64,000 nucleotides of DNA, taken from Exiguobacterium flavidum. GTDB lineage: Bacteria > Bacillota > Bacilli > Exiguobacteriales > Exiguobacteriaceae. The DNA lies in NCBI RefSeq assembly GCF_003344535.1, contig NZ_QPKS01000006.1, positions 150,207-214,206 of the forward strand, given 5' to 3'. Below are positions 27,906-36,233 of the stretch, one piece after another. Within the stretch, counting starts at the first letter, position 1; each line of letters starts with the position of its first letter. The notes beneath the pieces were generated by a model. The model did no database searches, was not told the origin of the DNA, and saw only the letters and a list, made by a program, of their open reading frames with translations. The position numbers were made by a program, and so were the translations under genes.

Positions 27906-28361
27906 TCAGATGCGTTTCAGCGCTTCGTGCACCTGTTCGTCGAGCCGTTTCGCTGCTTCCTCATCGTATGCCTTGACGACTTCCGGACCTTCCTTGATTT
28001 CTGCCCCGTAAAACAGGATGTCCCTGACCTCTTCGACGTGACCTTCGAAGAACGCAAGTGCAAGGGGCAGGTCATTCTTCGGTTCGTAGCGGGTGACATC
28101 CGTACAAGTCAGGCTGTAGGCGGATTTCGTGGCGAAGAAGATCAGTGTGAAAATCGGGTGTGACTTCAGCGTCGAGACGAGATGAGACTCTTCCTCGATC
28201 GCGAAGCGGACCGTCTTCTCGTCCGCGGCATGGACCCAGCTGATCGCGTGGGTGATCGGCCACTGCTTCGAGCTGTCATGGGTGATCAAGAAGACGAGAG
28301 GCAAAGAAGAGAGCGCCCTCAGTTGCTCGTCGTTCAGGCGCTGCTCCATCTTGTTCGCCAT
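27906..28361 (-). CDS. Pyridoxamine 5'-phosphate oxidase-like protein
   Basis: A 151-residue protein resembling the small PNPOx-like split-barrel proteins of Bacillaceae: an N-terminal helix, VFLITHDSSKQWPITHAISWVHAADEKTVRFAIEEES, and a C-terminal segment ending AAKRLDEQVHEALK. Such proteins usually bind FMN or a related cofactor; activity is unknown. ATG at 28361 after AAAGGGGG. It lies 39 bp upstream of phoH and probably shares its transcript. Confidence 0.7.
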   Translation of the reverse strand: MANKMEQRLNDEQLRALSSLPLVFLITHDSSKQWPITHAISWVHAADEKTVRFAIEEESHLVSTLKSHPIFTLIFFATKSAYSLTCTDVTRYEPKNDLPLALAFFEGHVEEVRDILFYGAEIKEGPEVVKAYDEEAAKRLDEQVHEALKRI

Positions 28362-28448
28362 GTTCACTTCCCCCTTTCATCTTTTACTATTTCTTACTTC
28401 GTGTTTACCTACTCAGTTCCCTTTTTTTCAGGCGGATAATCGCCCTGT

Positions 28449-28458
28449 ATGCTATACT
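28449..28458 (+). promoter_or_regulatory. Extended -10 promoter of ylaI
   Basis: TGCTATACT (28450-28458) is an extended -10 element 26 bp before the ylaI ATG. Confidence 0.5.
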
Positions 28459-28483
28459 AAGAAAAAAAGAGGAGGGATGCCGG

Positions 28484-28687
28484 ATGCGTGTTAAATGCAC
28501 TATTTGCGACCAGCGTTACACGATCGACGACTGGTCTTTCGAGGCGAAACGCCTTCGCAATAAACCCGTCCGTGTCTATCTCTGCGATGAATGCCGAGCC
28601 CGAATCACTGAACGGACAGAGGCTCGTCAGAAGACCGGACACTTCCACCTCTTCCCGACTTGGGATTTGCCTAAGAGAAGATGGTAA
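28484..28687 (+). CDS. ylaI: YlaI, DUF2197 zinc-ribbon protein
   Basis: A 67-residue protein with two CxxC knuckles, KCTICD (5-8) and YLCDECRARI (about 33-37), the DUF2197 pattern of B. subtilis YlaI. The lysine/arginine-rich middle suggests nucleic-acid contact; no function is known. GAGGAGGG precedes the ATG. Single-gene unit. Confidence 0.88.
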   Translation: MRVKCTICDQRYTIDDWSFEAKRLRNKPVRVYLCDECRARITERTEARQKTGHFHLFPTWDLPKRRW

Positions 28688-28716
28688 GCTACTTCATATT
28701 CTGAAGTAGCTTTTTT
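28687..28716. terminator. Terminator after ylaI
   Basis: AGCTACTTC / GAAGTAGCT stem (28687-28695 and 28703-28711) with T to 28716. Its T-run overlaps the stop codon of the convergent sugar dehydrogenase gene. Confidence 0.88.
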
Positions 28717-29800
28717 AATCCTTCATCCGGATCAGCCGATCGTCGCCTCCTTTTGGAGAACCTCTTCCGTCCGTGTTGTTCGTGATGAAATAGACACCCT
28801 CGTCAACAAGGACGTCTCGGATTCGGCCATAGCCGTCTGTCAGGACATCTACCTTTTTGGTATTCAGGTCGATTTGTCTCAAGCTTTGCCCGACGAGCGT
28901 AGCGAACAGCAGCTTCCCATCCTTTGTGTCGATCCCACTCGGCGCCTTCGACTGTTCCCCGACCTCATACCAGGGAGTGACGAGCCCTTCCTGTTCTTGC
29001 TTCCCCTCGATCAGTGGCCACCCGTAATTTTTCCCTTTTTCGATCCGATTGATTTCATCGTGTCCGCTTTGGCCATGCTCAGAGGCGTAGAGCACATTCC
29101 TGATGAAGACGAGTCCCTGCGGATTGCGATGTCCATAACTGTATACGTATCCCTGCATGTTCCCTTCAGCCGGTCTTCCGTCAAGTTGCATCCGCAGTAT
29201 CTTGCCAGCGAGCGACTCTGCGTCCTGTGCGAGGTCCGGATTTCCTGCGTCACCCGCCGTCGCGTACAATAAACCGTCCGGACCAATCTCGAGACGGCCG
29301 CCGTTGTGGATGCGCCCGCCGGGAATGCCCTCGAGAAGCGTCACTTTCTCCTCCCAGCTGTCTTGTTCCCGGACGATCGCGACGATCCTGTTCGCGATTC
29401 CCCTGTCAGTTCGATAAGAGTGATAGACATATGCCTGCTTGTTTTTCGTAAACCCCGGGTCGAGTACCATGCCGAGCAGCCCGCCTTCACCTTGCGCCGC
29501 TACGGGACGTGTCAGCTCGACTGGCAATCTCCTTTTCCTGTCGGCTCCTTCGACGATGTTCCCTTCACGTTCCGTAATATAGAACGTCCCCGCCTCCCTT
29601 ATGACGTTCCAAGGGGTCCGAAGTCCATCGAAGACGACAGCGCTCGACACGTCACCTTCCCCATCGTCTTTTCCTTCCCGTTCCTTAGTCTGTTCCTGCT
29701 CCTCCGTACGTTCCTGCGTCCGCTCCTGATCCTCCGCTTCTTGTCCGTTTCCGCAGCCGAATAAGAAAATGAGACACGCGGCCATTATCGTCCTCCTCAT
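28715..29800 (-). CDS. PQQ-dependent sugar dehydrogenase-like lipoprotein
   Basis: A 361-residue lipoprotein: signal MRRTIMAACLIFLFGC, then a charged linker made of near-repeats QERTQERTEEQEQTKERE (about 23-42), then a six-bladed beta-propeller of the soluble aldose dehydrogenase type with GLLGMVLDPGF, IHNGGRLEIGPDGLLYATAGDAG, GHRNPQGL and NYGWP. Such enzymes oxidise sugars using PQQ or a related quinone, passing electrons to acceptors outside the membrane. No PQQ synthesis gene is in the window. It is inserted between ylaH and ylaI, which are neighbours in B. subtilis. AAAGGAGG precedes the ATG. Confidence 0.85.
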   Translation of the reverse strand: MRRTIMAACLIFLFGCGNGQEAEDQERTQERTEEQEQTKEREGKDDGEGDVSSAVVFDGLRTPWNVIREAGTFYITEREGNIVEGADRKRRLPVELTRPVAAQGEGGLLGMVLDPGFTKNKQAYVYHSYRTDRGIANRIVAIVREQDSWEEKVTLLEGIPGGRIHNGGRLEIGPDGLLYATAGDAGNPDLAQDAESLAGKILRMQLDGRPAEGNMQGYVYSYGHRNPQGLVFIRNVLYASEHGQSGHDEINRIEKGKNYGWPLIEGKQEQEGLVTPWYEVGEQSKAPSGIDTKDGKLLFATLVGQSLRQIDLNTKKVDVLTDGYGRIRDVLVDEGVYFITNNTDGRGSPKGGDDRLIRMKD

Positions 29801-29856
29801 TGTTCTCAGCCTCCTTTCTTTCTAGTTTCCCGGATTCAGCCGAAAGGAAAACAACG

Positions 29857-29890
29857 AAAAAACGTGCATCCCTTTAGAGGGACACACGTT
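29857..29890 (-). terminator. Terminator of typA-ylaH
   Basis: Minus-strand hairpin AACGTGTGTCCCT with AGGGATGCACGTT (one mismatch, short loop) running into TTTTTT. Confidence 0.8.
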
Positions 29891-29893
29891 TAA

Positions 29894-30247
29894 TCAGGAA
29901 ACCGTTTTTTCGCGTTCGCGGCGCACCATCCACATACGGGCACGGTAAATGCCGAGGATGAGCACCATCGCGATAAGCACTTCCGGAATCGGCATCATCC
30001 AGAATGCGAGTTCAAGCGATGCCGACAAGACGATCAGGAGGAGGTAGACGATGAGCGACTTCCACCAGGCAAGCTCCTTCGCGAATCCTAGTTTATAGAC
30101 GACGAGCGTCAGGACGACGGTCGTAATCAACAGCGGCACGAAGCCGGCTTCGATATTGTTCGGGTCGGAACCGACACCGACCAATTTCGCGATTGCCGGA
30201 ATGTCATACTTCGACAAATCGAGTGCCTCAGCGGCCTTTGCGTTCAT
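29894..30247 (-). CDS. ylaH: YlaH-like membrane protein
   Basis: A 117-residue protein with three hydrophobic segments (about 37-54, 64-82 and 84-103) and the conserved LGFAKELAWWKSLIVY and PIPEVLIAMVLILGIY of the YlaH-like family. Function unknown. It follows typA by 30 bp on the same strand, exactly as ylaG-ylaH in B. subtilis. Confidence 0.85.
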   Translation of the reverse strand: MNAKAAEALDLSKYDIPAIAKLVGVGSDPNNIEAGFVPLLITTVVLTLVVYKLGFAKELAWWKSLIVYLLLIVLSASLELAFWMMPIPEVLIAMVLILGIYRARMWMVRREREKTVS

Positions 30248-30277
30248 TGCTATTCCCCCTAAAAGCTTGAGTTGTGC

Positions 30278-32122
30278 TTAGTCTTTGCCGAGCTTACGGC
30301 GTTTTTCTTGCTTTTCACGTTCGTTCTTGTTGAGAACCTGTTTACGGAGACGAACCGATTGCGGTGTGATCTCACAGTACTCATCCTCGTTCAGGAACGT
30401 CAATGATTCTTCAAGCGAGAAGACGCGCGGGCGCTTCAGGACGTTTGTAGAATCCTTCGCTGATGCACGCATGTTCGTCAATTGTTTCGCTTTGACGACG
30501 TTGACTGCGAGATCGACGTCACGGTTACATTCACCGATGATCATTCCTTCGTATACTTCAAGGCCTGGTTCGATGAAAATCGTACCGCGGTCTTCAAGAG
30601 CAGAGATCGCGTAAGCTGTCGCTTTACCAGTCTCGATCGAGACCATAACGCCGCTGCGGCGTCCGCCGATGTCAGCTTGGATGAACGGACGGTACTCTTC
30701 GAACGTATGGTTCATGATTCCGTATCCGCGAGTCGCTGACAGGAATTCGTTACGGTATCCGATGAGTCCGCGTGAAGGAACGAGGAACTCCATTTTCGTC
30801 TGACCGTTGTCTTGCGTCATCATGTTGATGAGTTCGCCTTTACGGAGACCGATCGATTCCATGACGCTGCCTGTGTATTCTTCAGGCGTATCGATGACGA
30901 CGCGCTCGAATGGCTCGACTTTGATGCCGTCCTCTTCCTTGATGATTACCTGCGGTTTAGAGACTTGAATCTCGTAACCTTCACGGCGCATGTTCTCGAT
31001 CAGGATACCGAGGTGAAGCTCACCGCGTCCTGATACGATCCAGCGGTCCGGCGAATCCGTATTCTCGATGCGGAGCGAGACGTCTGTCTCGAGTTCCTTC
31101 TCAAGGCGCTCTTCGATTTTACGTGAAGTGACGAGGTCGCCTTCACGTCCAGCGAACGGCGAGTTGTTGACGATGAACGTCATTTGGAGCGTCGGCTCAT
31201 CGATACGGAGAAGCGGGAGTGGATCTTCCTTGCCAGTCGGGCAGACCGTCTCACCGACGTTGATGTCTTCCATACCAGCGATCGCGATCAAGTCGCCTGC
31301 TTTCGCAGTCTGGATTTCGATTCGTTTCAGTCCGAAGTAACCGAACAGCTTCGTTACGCGGAATTGTTTGACAGAACCGTCGAGCTTAGAGAGCGAGACG
31401 CTGTCGCCGACTTTGATTTCTCCGCGGAATACGCGTCCGACACCGATACGGCCCAAGTAGTTGTCGTAGTCGAGCATCGTCACTTGGAACTGAAGCGGTT
31501 CAGCCGAGTTGTCGACTGGTGCCGGTGTGTGCTCGAGAATCATGTCGAGTACGTTTGTGATCGTGTCTTGCTGGTTCTCAGGTTCTGGATCGAACGAGCT
31601 CGAGCCGTTGACTGCCGATGCATAAACGACTGGGAACTCAAGTTGGTCCTCATCTGCGCCGAGGTCGATCAGAAGGTCGACGACTTCATCGACGACTTCG
31701 AGCGGACGAACCATCGGCTTGTCAATCTTGTTGACGACGACGATAGGCTGGAGTCCTTGCTCGAGCGCCTTCTTCAAGACGAACCGCGTTTGCGGCATGC
31801 ACCCTTCACGAGCATCGACGACGAGGATTACGCCGTCAACCATACGCATGATTCGCTCAACTTCTCCCCCGAAGTCAGCGTGACCAGGTGTGTCAACGAT
31901 GTTGATGCGAGTGTTCTTGTAGTCGATCGCCGTGTTTTTCGCGAGGATCGTGATTCCGCGCTCACGCTCGATATCGTTCGAGTCCATTGCGCGTTCTTCG
32001 ACTTGTTCGTTCGTCCGGAATGTACCAGACTGCTTCAGGAGTTCATCGACGAGTGTCGTTTTCCCGTGGTCAACGTGGGCGATGATCGCGACGTTGCGTA
32101 AATCGTTTCGTACTGTTGTCAT
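30278..32122 (-). CDS. typA: Translational GTPase TypA/BipA
   Basis: Ribosome-binding GTPase of the elongation-factor family that helps 50S assembly and growth under cold or stress. The 614 residues carry G1 AHVDHGKTT, G2 EERGITI, G3 VDTPGHADFGGEVE and G4 NKIDKP motifs, domain II, the EF-G-like C-terminal part and the TypA-specific end. I place the start at the ATG at 32122 (MTTVRNDLRN), with AAAGAGGT 8 bp before; an in-frame extension of eight codons has no ribosome site. Confidence 0.96.
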   Translation of the reverse strand: MTTVRNDLRNVAIIAHVDHGKTTLVDELLKQSGTFRTNEQVEERAMDSNDIERERGITILAKNTAIDYKNTRINIVDTPGHADFGGEVERIMRMVDGVILVVDAREGCMPQTRFVLKKALEQGLQPIVVVNKIDKPMVRPLEVVDEVVDLLIDLGADEDQLEFPVVYASAVNGSSSFDPEPENQQDTITNVLDMILEHTPAPVDNSAEPLQFQVTMLDYDNYLGRIGVGRVFRGEIKVGDSVSLSKLDGSVKQFRVTKLFGYFGLKRIEIQTAKAGDLIAIAGMEDINVGETVCPTGKEDPLPLLRIDEPTLQMTFIVNNSPFAGREGDLVTSRKIEERLEKELETDVSLRIENTDSPDRWIVSGRGELHLGILIENMRREGYEIQVSKPQVIIKEEDGIKVEPFERVVIDTPEEYTGSVMESIGLRKGELINMMTQDNGQTKMEFLVPSRGLIGYRNEFLSATRGYGIMNHTFEEYRPFIQADIGGRRSGVMVSIETGKATAYAISALEDRGTIFIEPGLEVYEGMIIGECNRDVDLAVNVVKAKQLTNMRASAKDSTNVLKRPRVFSLEESLTFLNEDEYCEITPQSVRLRKQVLNKNEREKQEKRRKLGKD

Positions 32123-32183
32123 AGGTGTGTACCTCTTTCTATTCATTTAAATAAAACCTTCATTACTTTCGGTCAACTTTATG

Positions 32184-32214
32184 AGTATAGCACAGGTTGA
32201 GCCGGAGTTGGCAA
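32184..32214 (-). promoter_or_regulatory. Promoter of typA
   Basis: Minus-strand TTGCCA (32214-32209), 19-bp spacer ending TGC, TATACT (32189-32184): a good -35 with an extended -10. Confidence 0.65.
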
Positions 32215-32313
32215 CGACTTCGATTCAAGGCGTTTCGGAAAGCCTTTTCAACCTCGCGAAATAGCGGTAAACTGAAAGGGATTCCGGGTAACCGGCTGAA
32301 AGGAGCGTTCATA

Positions 32314-32484
32314 GTGCGTATCGTATTTTTACTTCTGGCTATTCTCGCCGTCGCTTCGATGGCATCAATCGGCATCTTCGTCGCAGAACAGAATGTGGTG
32401 ATGATCATCCTTTCACTGCTCGTCATGACGGCAGTGATGGGAGCAGGCTTTGTCCTGAAGGGCAAACTGCGAAAGAACGTCTAA
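32314..32484 (+). CDS. ylaF: YlaF-like small membrane protein (DUF5325)
   Basis: A 56-residue protein made of two membrane helices (about 3-21 and 27-46) and a basic tail. It has the size, topology and place (next to typA, divergent) of B. subtilis YlaF. GTG start at 32314 with AAAGGAG 8 bp ahead. Function unknown; the assignment is mainly positional. Confidence 0.6.
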   Translation: MRIVFLLLAILAVASMASIGIFVAEQNVVMIILSLLVMTAVMGAGFVLKGKLRKNV

Positions 32485-32506
32485 AACGCCTCTCAGGCGT
32501 TTTTTT
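32483..32506. terminator. Terminator between ylaF and suhB
   Basis: AAAACGCCT CTC AGGCGTTTT followed by T. It overlaps both the ylaF stop region and the last codons of the convergent suhB-like gene. Confidence 0.75.
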
Positions 32507-33284
32507 CATCGCCTAGATACGTCAGCACGTCTTCGACGAACGTCCGGCTTCCAGCGAGCACGCTCGTCTGCCCCATGAAGTCCATCGGGGTTCCTTCGAT
32601 CGAACCGACCACGCCGCCAAGCTCCTCGATCAACAACTGACCGGCCGCATAATCCCATGGCATGTTCCGCATCGTGATGTATCCGTCGACACGTCCGGCT
32701 GCAACCCAGGCAAGTTCGAGCGACGCGGCTCCGATGGCACGGCAACCGATCGAATCCGTCACGACCGGACCGAGCAACGACGGATCGATCCGCCTATTAC
32801 GCGTCACCCAGGTCGCGTTCATGCAAAGCAGCGCGTCCTTGACCTCCTTCTCCTCAAGCCGCGCGAGCCGGACGCCGTTCATGAACGAACCGCCGCCGCG
32901 CCGTGCATGAAATAACTCGTCAGCCATGACGTCGTAGACGAACCCGAACATCAAGACCCCGTCGACCATGATGGCAATCGAGATGGCGAACAACCGCTTT
33001 TGCCGGATGAAGTTCATCGTTCCGTCGATCGGGTCGACGAACCATACTGTCCCGTCTAACGTCTTAGGACGTTCCGCCATCCCTTCCTCACCGAATATCC
33101 CGTGGTCCGGATATACTTCCCCGATACCCTTGATGAGCATCCGCTCGACTTCCTTGTCGATTTCAGTGACGAGATCACTCCGGTTCGTCTTCTCCTCGAT
33201 CGCATATGCGTGATCGATCTCCTTACGAATATAGTTCCCTGCCCGCTTGATCAAATCGATCGCAAGCTCCTGCATCTCAATCAT
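32493..33284 (-). CDS. suhB: Inositol monophosphatase family protein
   Basis: Mg-dependent sugar phosphatase of 263 residues. The family motifs are present: SDLVTEIDKEVE, FGEEG (metal ligand), DPIDGTMNF and the C-terminal WDYAAGQLLIEELGG. B. subtilis YktC at this place is an inositol monophosphatase homologue; the natural substrate is uncertain. The ATG at 33284 follows GGGGTG. It stands downstream of the UPF0223 and unknown small genes as yktA-yktC do. Confidence 0.88.
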   Translation of the reverse strand: MIEMQELAIDLIKRAGNYIRKEIDHAYAIEEKTNRSDLVTEIDKEVERMLIKGIGEVYPDHGIFGEEGMAERPKTLDGTVWFVDPIDGTMNFIRQKRLFAISIAIMVDGVLMFGFVYDVMADELFHARRGGGSFMNGVRLARLEEKEVKDALLCMNATWVTRNRRIDPSLLGPVVTDSIGCRAIGAASLELAWVAAGRVDGYITMRNMPWDYAAGQLLIEELGGVVGSIEGTPMDFMGQTSVLAGSRTFVEDVLTYLGDEKNA

Positions 33285-33331
33285 CCGTATCACCCCGGCT
33301 TCATTAATAGTCCAATGATATCATTCTGAAC

Positions 33332-33363
33332 AAAAAAGAAAACCAGCGAAACGATCCGCTGGT
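33332..33363 (-). terminator. Terminator after small gene 33390-33578
   Basis: Minus-strand stem ACCAGCG / CGCTGGT followed by TTTCTTTTTT. Confidence 0.8.
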
Positions 33364-33389
33364 CGCACTTCTTCCATTTTATTCCTTGT

Positions 33390-33578
33390 TTAAGCTTCGA
33401 GTCGCACCATCTCTTGCCGGTACTTTTCGAGGCGTTCCTTGCTTGCTCCTACAGCGTCATTGTCTTTCGCGACGATTGCATCATGGAGCGTCGCAAGCTC
33501 GTAGTCGATTTCTAAACGCAATACAGGAATGCGTTTTTCTGCATCTTTTCTTTTGAATGCTTCAATCACTTGTTTCAC
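33390..33578 (-). CDS. Small unknown helical protein
   Basis: I do not recognise this 62-residue protein. It is charged and predicted largely helical, starting at a GTG (VKQVIEAFKRKD) with AAAGGAG 10 bp ahead. A promoter (33652-33680) and a terminator flank it, which supports a real gene. There is no cysteine, signal or membrane segment. Confidence 0.65.
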   Translation of the reverse strand: MKQVIEAFKRKDAEKRIPVLRLEIDYELATLHDAIVAKDNDAVGASKERLEKYRQEMVRLEA

Positions 33579-33651
33579 AGGTTCCACACTCCTTTGCGAG
33601 TTGAAGGGCATATGTTGTCAGATAATTATGAAAATTGTTAAGGTTTCATCT

Positions 33652-33680
33652 ATATTAGTACTTTTGAAGTTAGATGTAAA
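33652..33680 (-). promoter_or_regulatory. Promoter of the small gene at 33390
   Basis: Minus-strand TTTACA (33680-33675), 17-bp spacer, TAATAT (33657-33652), in an unusually AT-rich 230-bp stretch. Confidence 0.55.
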
Positions 33681-33811
33681 CCCTCCAATTTTTAAAAATG
33701 TGTTTTTGTTTTCTAGTGTTGTATGTAGTATATAGCCGTCATTCGAAATGTTTAAACTGAATTAAAGACAATTCATTACTTCAAGAAAGGATTTTTTCGA
33801 TTCTTATATAA

Positions 33812-33840
33812 GAAAAGACGGCCCACCAATGGGAGCCGCC
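33812..33840 (-). terminator. Terminator of the UPF0223 gene
   Basis: Minus-strand hairpin GGCGGCTCCCA with TGGGCCGTC (small bulge) followed by TTTTCTT. Confidence 0.7.
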
Positions 33841-33861
33841 TCTTTCGTCCTCGTCTGTTGA

Positions 33862-34134
33862 TCACTTCTTCAAGCGCAACTTTTCTGCGGAGCTGCTGCG
33901 AGCCTCCTGCACTGCCTTATAGCTTGAGCAGCCAGTCTCTTCATAATAGAACTGATCAAGCTGCTTCTCTTCCGACTTCGAGGTGACGATCGCCTTGAAC
34001 GCACGATAAGCCTCGAGCAGTTCGGTACGCTTGACCCCTTCCTCGTAGGTCTGTTCGACTTTCCCGAAAAATTCGATGACCGTGACGATCTCATCGGTCG
34101 ACCAATCCGGGTTGAGCGGATAATTGATTCTCAC
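33862..34134 (-). CDS. UPF0223 family protein (YktA-like)
   Basis: A 90-residue protein with the UPF0223 start YPLNPDWSTDEIVTVIEFFGKVEQTYEEGV and C-terminal CSSYKAVQEAR. Function unknown. It is divergent from speA, the same speA-yktA neighbourhood as in B. subtilis. Confidence 0.85.
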   Translation of the reverse strand: MRINYPLNPDWSTDEIVTVIEFFGKVEQTYEEGVKRTELLEAYRAFKAIVTSKSEEKQLDQFYYEETGCSSYKAVQEARSSSAEKLRLKK

Positions 34135-34198
34135 TCCAAAACACTTCCTTCCTCACTGAACATTTTCTATTCTACCCTGAACTTGAGACACAAAACAG

Positions 34199-34226
34199 TT
34201 GCAACCTTTCAGAAACTTGGTATAGT
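34199..34226 (+). promoter_or_regulatory. Promoter of speA
   Basis: TTGCAA (34199-34204), 16-bp spacer ending TGG, TATAGT (34221-34226). Confidence 0.65.
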
Positions 34227-34272
34227 TAGCTTGTTTGATTGTTTTTTATTCGGTTTTAAGGGGGGAAATCTG

Positions 34273-35760
34273 GTGCAAACAAAAAGCTTAACACAGCTCG
34301 ATACACCTCTATTCGATGCGCTGCTCGCGCATGCGAAACGTCAACCAATTCAATTTCATATTCCCGGTCATAAAAATGGTCAAGGGATGGATCCTGCGTT
34401 CCGTGACTTCATCGGTCAGAACGCACTCGATATCGATTTGATCAATATCGCTCCGCTCGATGATCTCCACCATCCGAAAGGAATCATCCGCGAAGCACAT
34501 CAACTCGCTGCGAACGCATTCCATGCAGACGAGACGTTCTTCTCCGTCCAAGGGACCTCGACTGCCATCATGGCGATGATCATGAGCGTGGTCGGCCCGG
34601 ACGATAAGATCCTTGTCCCGCGCAACGTCCATAAGTCGGTGATGTCGGCAATCGTTCTTTCTGGAGCGCACCCGATTTTCATTCACCCTGAATTCGACGA
34701 GACGTTCGGCATCGCTCACGGTATCACTCCGAGCGCCGTCGAACGGGCGCTCAGTCTCCATCCGGACACGAAGGCGCTCCTCGTCATCAATCCGACCTAT
34801 TTCGGCGTCGCTGGCGACCTCGAGAGCATCGTGCGAGTGGCGCATAACAAAGGAATCCCAGTGCTCGTCGACGAGGCGCACGGCGTCCACATCGGCTTCC
34901 ATGAGGGTATGCCGCTGTCTGCTATGCAGGCCGGCGCTGACCTCGCCGCGACGAGCGTCCACAAGCTCGGCGGGTCTCTGACAGGCAGCTCGATCCTCAA
35001 CGTCCGGCGCGGCCTTGTCTCGCCTGATAAGGTGAAGGCCGTGCTCTCGATGCTGACGACGACTTCGACGTCCTATCTTCTGCTCGCATCGCTCGACTGT
35101 GCGCGACGTCACCTTGCCGTCAATGGTGAGGCGATGAACCGCCGATCGCTCGAACTCGCGACACGGATGCGCCTTGGTCTCGCGAAGCTCCCGTACCTCG
35201 CCGTCTTCGGTGAAGCGGACCTTCATTCGAGCGCGACGTTCGCGTTCGACCCGACGAAGGTGCTGATCTCGGTCAAGGGACTCGGTATCACTGGTCACCT
35301 CGTCGAGGAGTACCTGCGCGACGAACACCGGATCGAAGTCGAACTGTCAGACTTGAACAACATTCTCCTCATCATCACGTCCGGAGATTCGGAAGAGACG
35401 GTCGATGCCCTTTTGCAGGCGATGGCCGCTCTCGTCGAGAGATTCAAGGACTCTGGCGCACAGACGACAGATCACTCGATCGTGTTGCCGGACATCCCGG
35501 CCCTCGCCCTCAGCCCGCGTGACGCTTTTTATGAAGAGACGGAGACGATCCCGCTCATGAGCGCGGTAGGACGCATTTCAGCCGAGTTCATGATGGTCTA
35601 TCCGCCCGGAATCCCGATTTTCATCCCGGGAGAGATGATCACGGCAGACAACCTCGCCTATATCAAGCAAAACATCGAAGCGGGTCTTCCGGTACAGGGA
35701 CTTGAGGATCATACGCTTCAGACGATCAAGGTCATCCAGCAGTCAAACGCTATTCGTTGA
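34273..35760 (+). CDS. speA: Arginine decarboxylase-type PLP enzyme
   Basis: Fold type I PLP decarboxylase of 495 residues, the short (Bacillus SpeA) form lacking the N-terminal wing domain of E. coli enzymes. Motifs: FHIPGHKNGQGMD, VQGTSTAIMA, VDEAHGVHIGFHEG and the PLP lysine in TSVHKLGGSLTGSS. By position (next to UPF0223 and suhB, upstream of pdh) it is the equivalent of B. subtilis SpeA, which makes agmatine from arginine for polyamines; lysine or ornithine specificity cannot be excluded from sequence. GTG start at 34273 with AAGGGGGG upstream. Confidence 0.85.
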   Translation: MQTKSLTQLDTPLFDALLAHAKRQPIQFHIPGHKNGQGMDPAFRDFIGQNALDIDLINIAPLDDLHHPKGIIREAHQLAANAFHADETFFSVQGTSTAIMAMIMSVVGPDDKILVPRNVHKSVMSAIVLSGAHPIFIHPEFDETFGIAHGITPSAVERALSLHPDTKALLVINPTYFGVAGDLESIVRVAHNKGIPVLVDEAHGVHIGFHEGMPLSAMQAGADLAATSVHKLGGSLTGSSILNVRRGLVSPDKVKAVLSMLTTTSTSYLLLASLDCARRHLAVNGEAMNRRSLELATRMRLGLAKLPYLAVFGEADLHSSATFAFDPTKVLISVKGLGITGHLVEEYLRDEHRIEVELSDLNNILLIITSGDSEETVDALLQAMAALVERFKDSGAQTTDHSIVLPDIPALALSPRDAFYEETETIPLMSAVGRISAEFMMVYPPGIPIFIPGEMITADNLAYIKQNIEAGLPVQGLEDHTLQTIKVIQQSNAIR

Positions 35761-35767
35761 TCGACCA

Positions 35768-35806
35768 AAAAAAGGGCAGTGCTTCCATCTGGAGGCACTG
35801 CCCTTT
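35768..35806. terminator. Terminator between speA and DUF3055 gene
   Basis: AAAAGGGCAGTGC paired with GCACTGCCCTTTT, with inner TTCC/GGAA pairing; A-rich upstream and T-rich downstream, so usable from both sides by the convergent genes. Confidence 0.88.
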
Positions 35807-35811
35807 TCGTC

Positions 35812-36114
35812 TTAGTCTGCCTGTTCGTAATGCGGGACGTACGGCAGTAGCTCGCTTAGGAACTCTCCTACGCTCTCCTCGTCGACTGCGGCGACGTCAA
35901 GCAGGCGAACGAGCGTCCCTTCCTCGAGCACGTCATCATGGTCGAGGAGTGCTGCCTTCCCGCTCTCGATGCAGACGACAAGTGTCTTGCCGAAAAATTG
36001 TGACGTGAAGACGATGCCAAAGTCATACCGCGAAAGTTCCGTCGTTATACCGATGAAGCGAACTTGATCCATCTCTGAGAAGGTGTACAGTTCCTCTAAG
36101 CCGATCTCCTCCAT
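35812..36114 (-). CDS. DUF3055 family protein
   Basis: A 100-residue protein with the DUF3055 core VRFIGITTELSRYDFGIVFTSQFFGKTLVVCIESGKAALLDHDDV. Function unknown. I place the start at the ATG at 36114 (MEEIGLEEL), 9 bp after AGAGGAG. It is divergent from the acetyltransferase gene; both are insertions between speA and the pdh operon relative to B. subtilis. Confidence 0.8.
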   Translation of the reverse strand: MEEIGLEELYTFSEMDQVRFIGITTELSRYDFGIVFTSQFFGKTLVVCIESGKAALLDHDDVLEEGTLVRLLDVAAVDEESVGEFLSELLPYVPHYEQAD

Positions 36115-36233
36115 CGCGGCCATCTCCTCTTTTTTCTGACTTTTCCTTCTTTGAAGCATGTTGAAACCAGGCAGGAGAGCACACATGCCGTCACGAATGA
36201 GATGAACAGGACGTTCAATTGGAGGAATCATAC

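Noticed and set aside
31184..32101. Plus-strand reading frame of 305 codons
   Set aside because: Antisense to typA, with composition typical of a shadow frame.
34309..35328. Minus-strand reading frame of 339 codons
   Set aside because: Antisense to speA, no ribosome site, charged low-information sequence.
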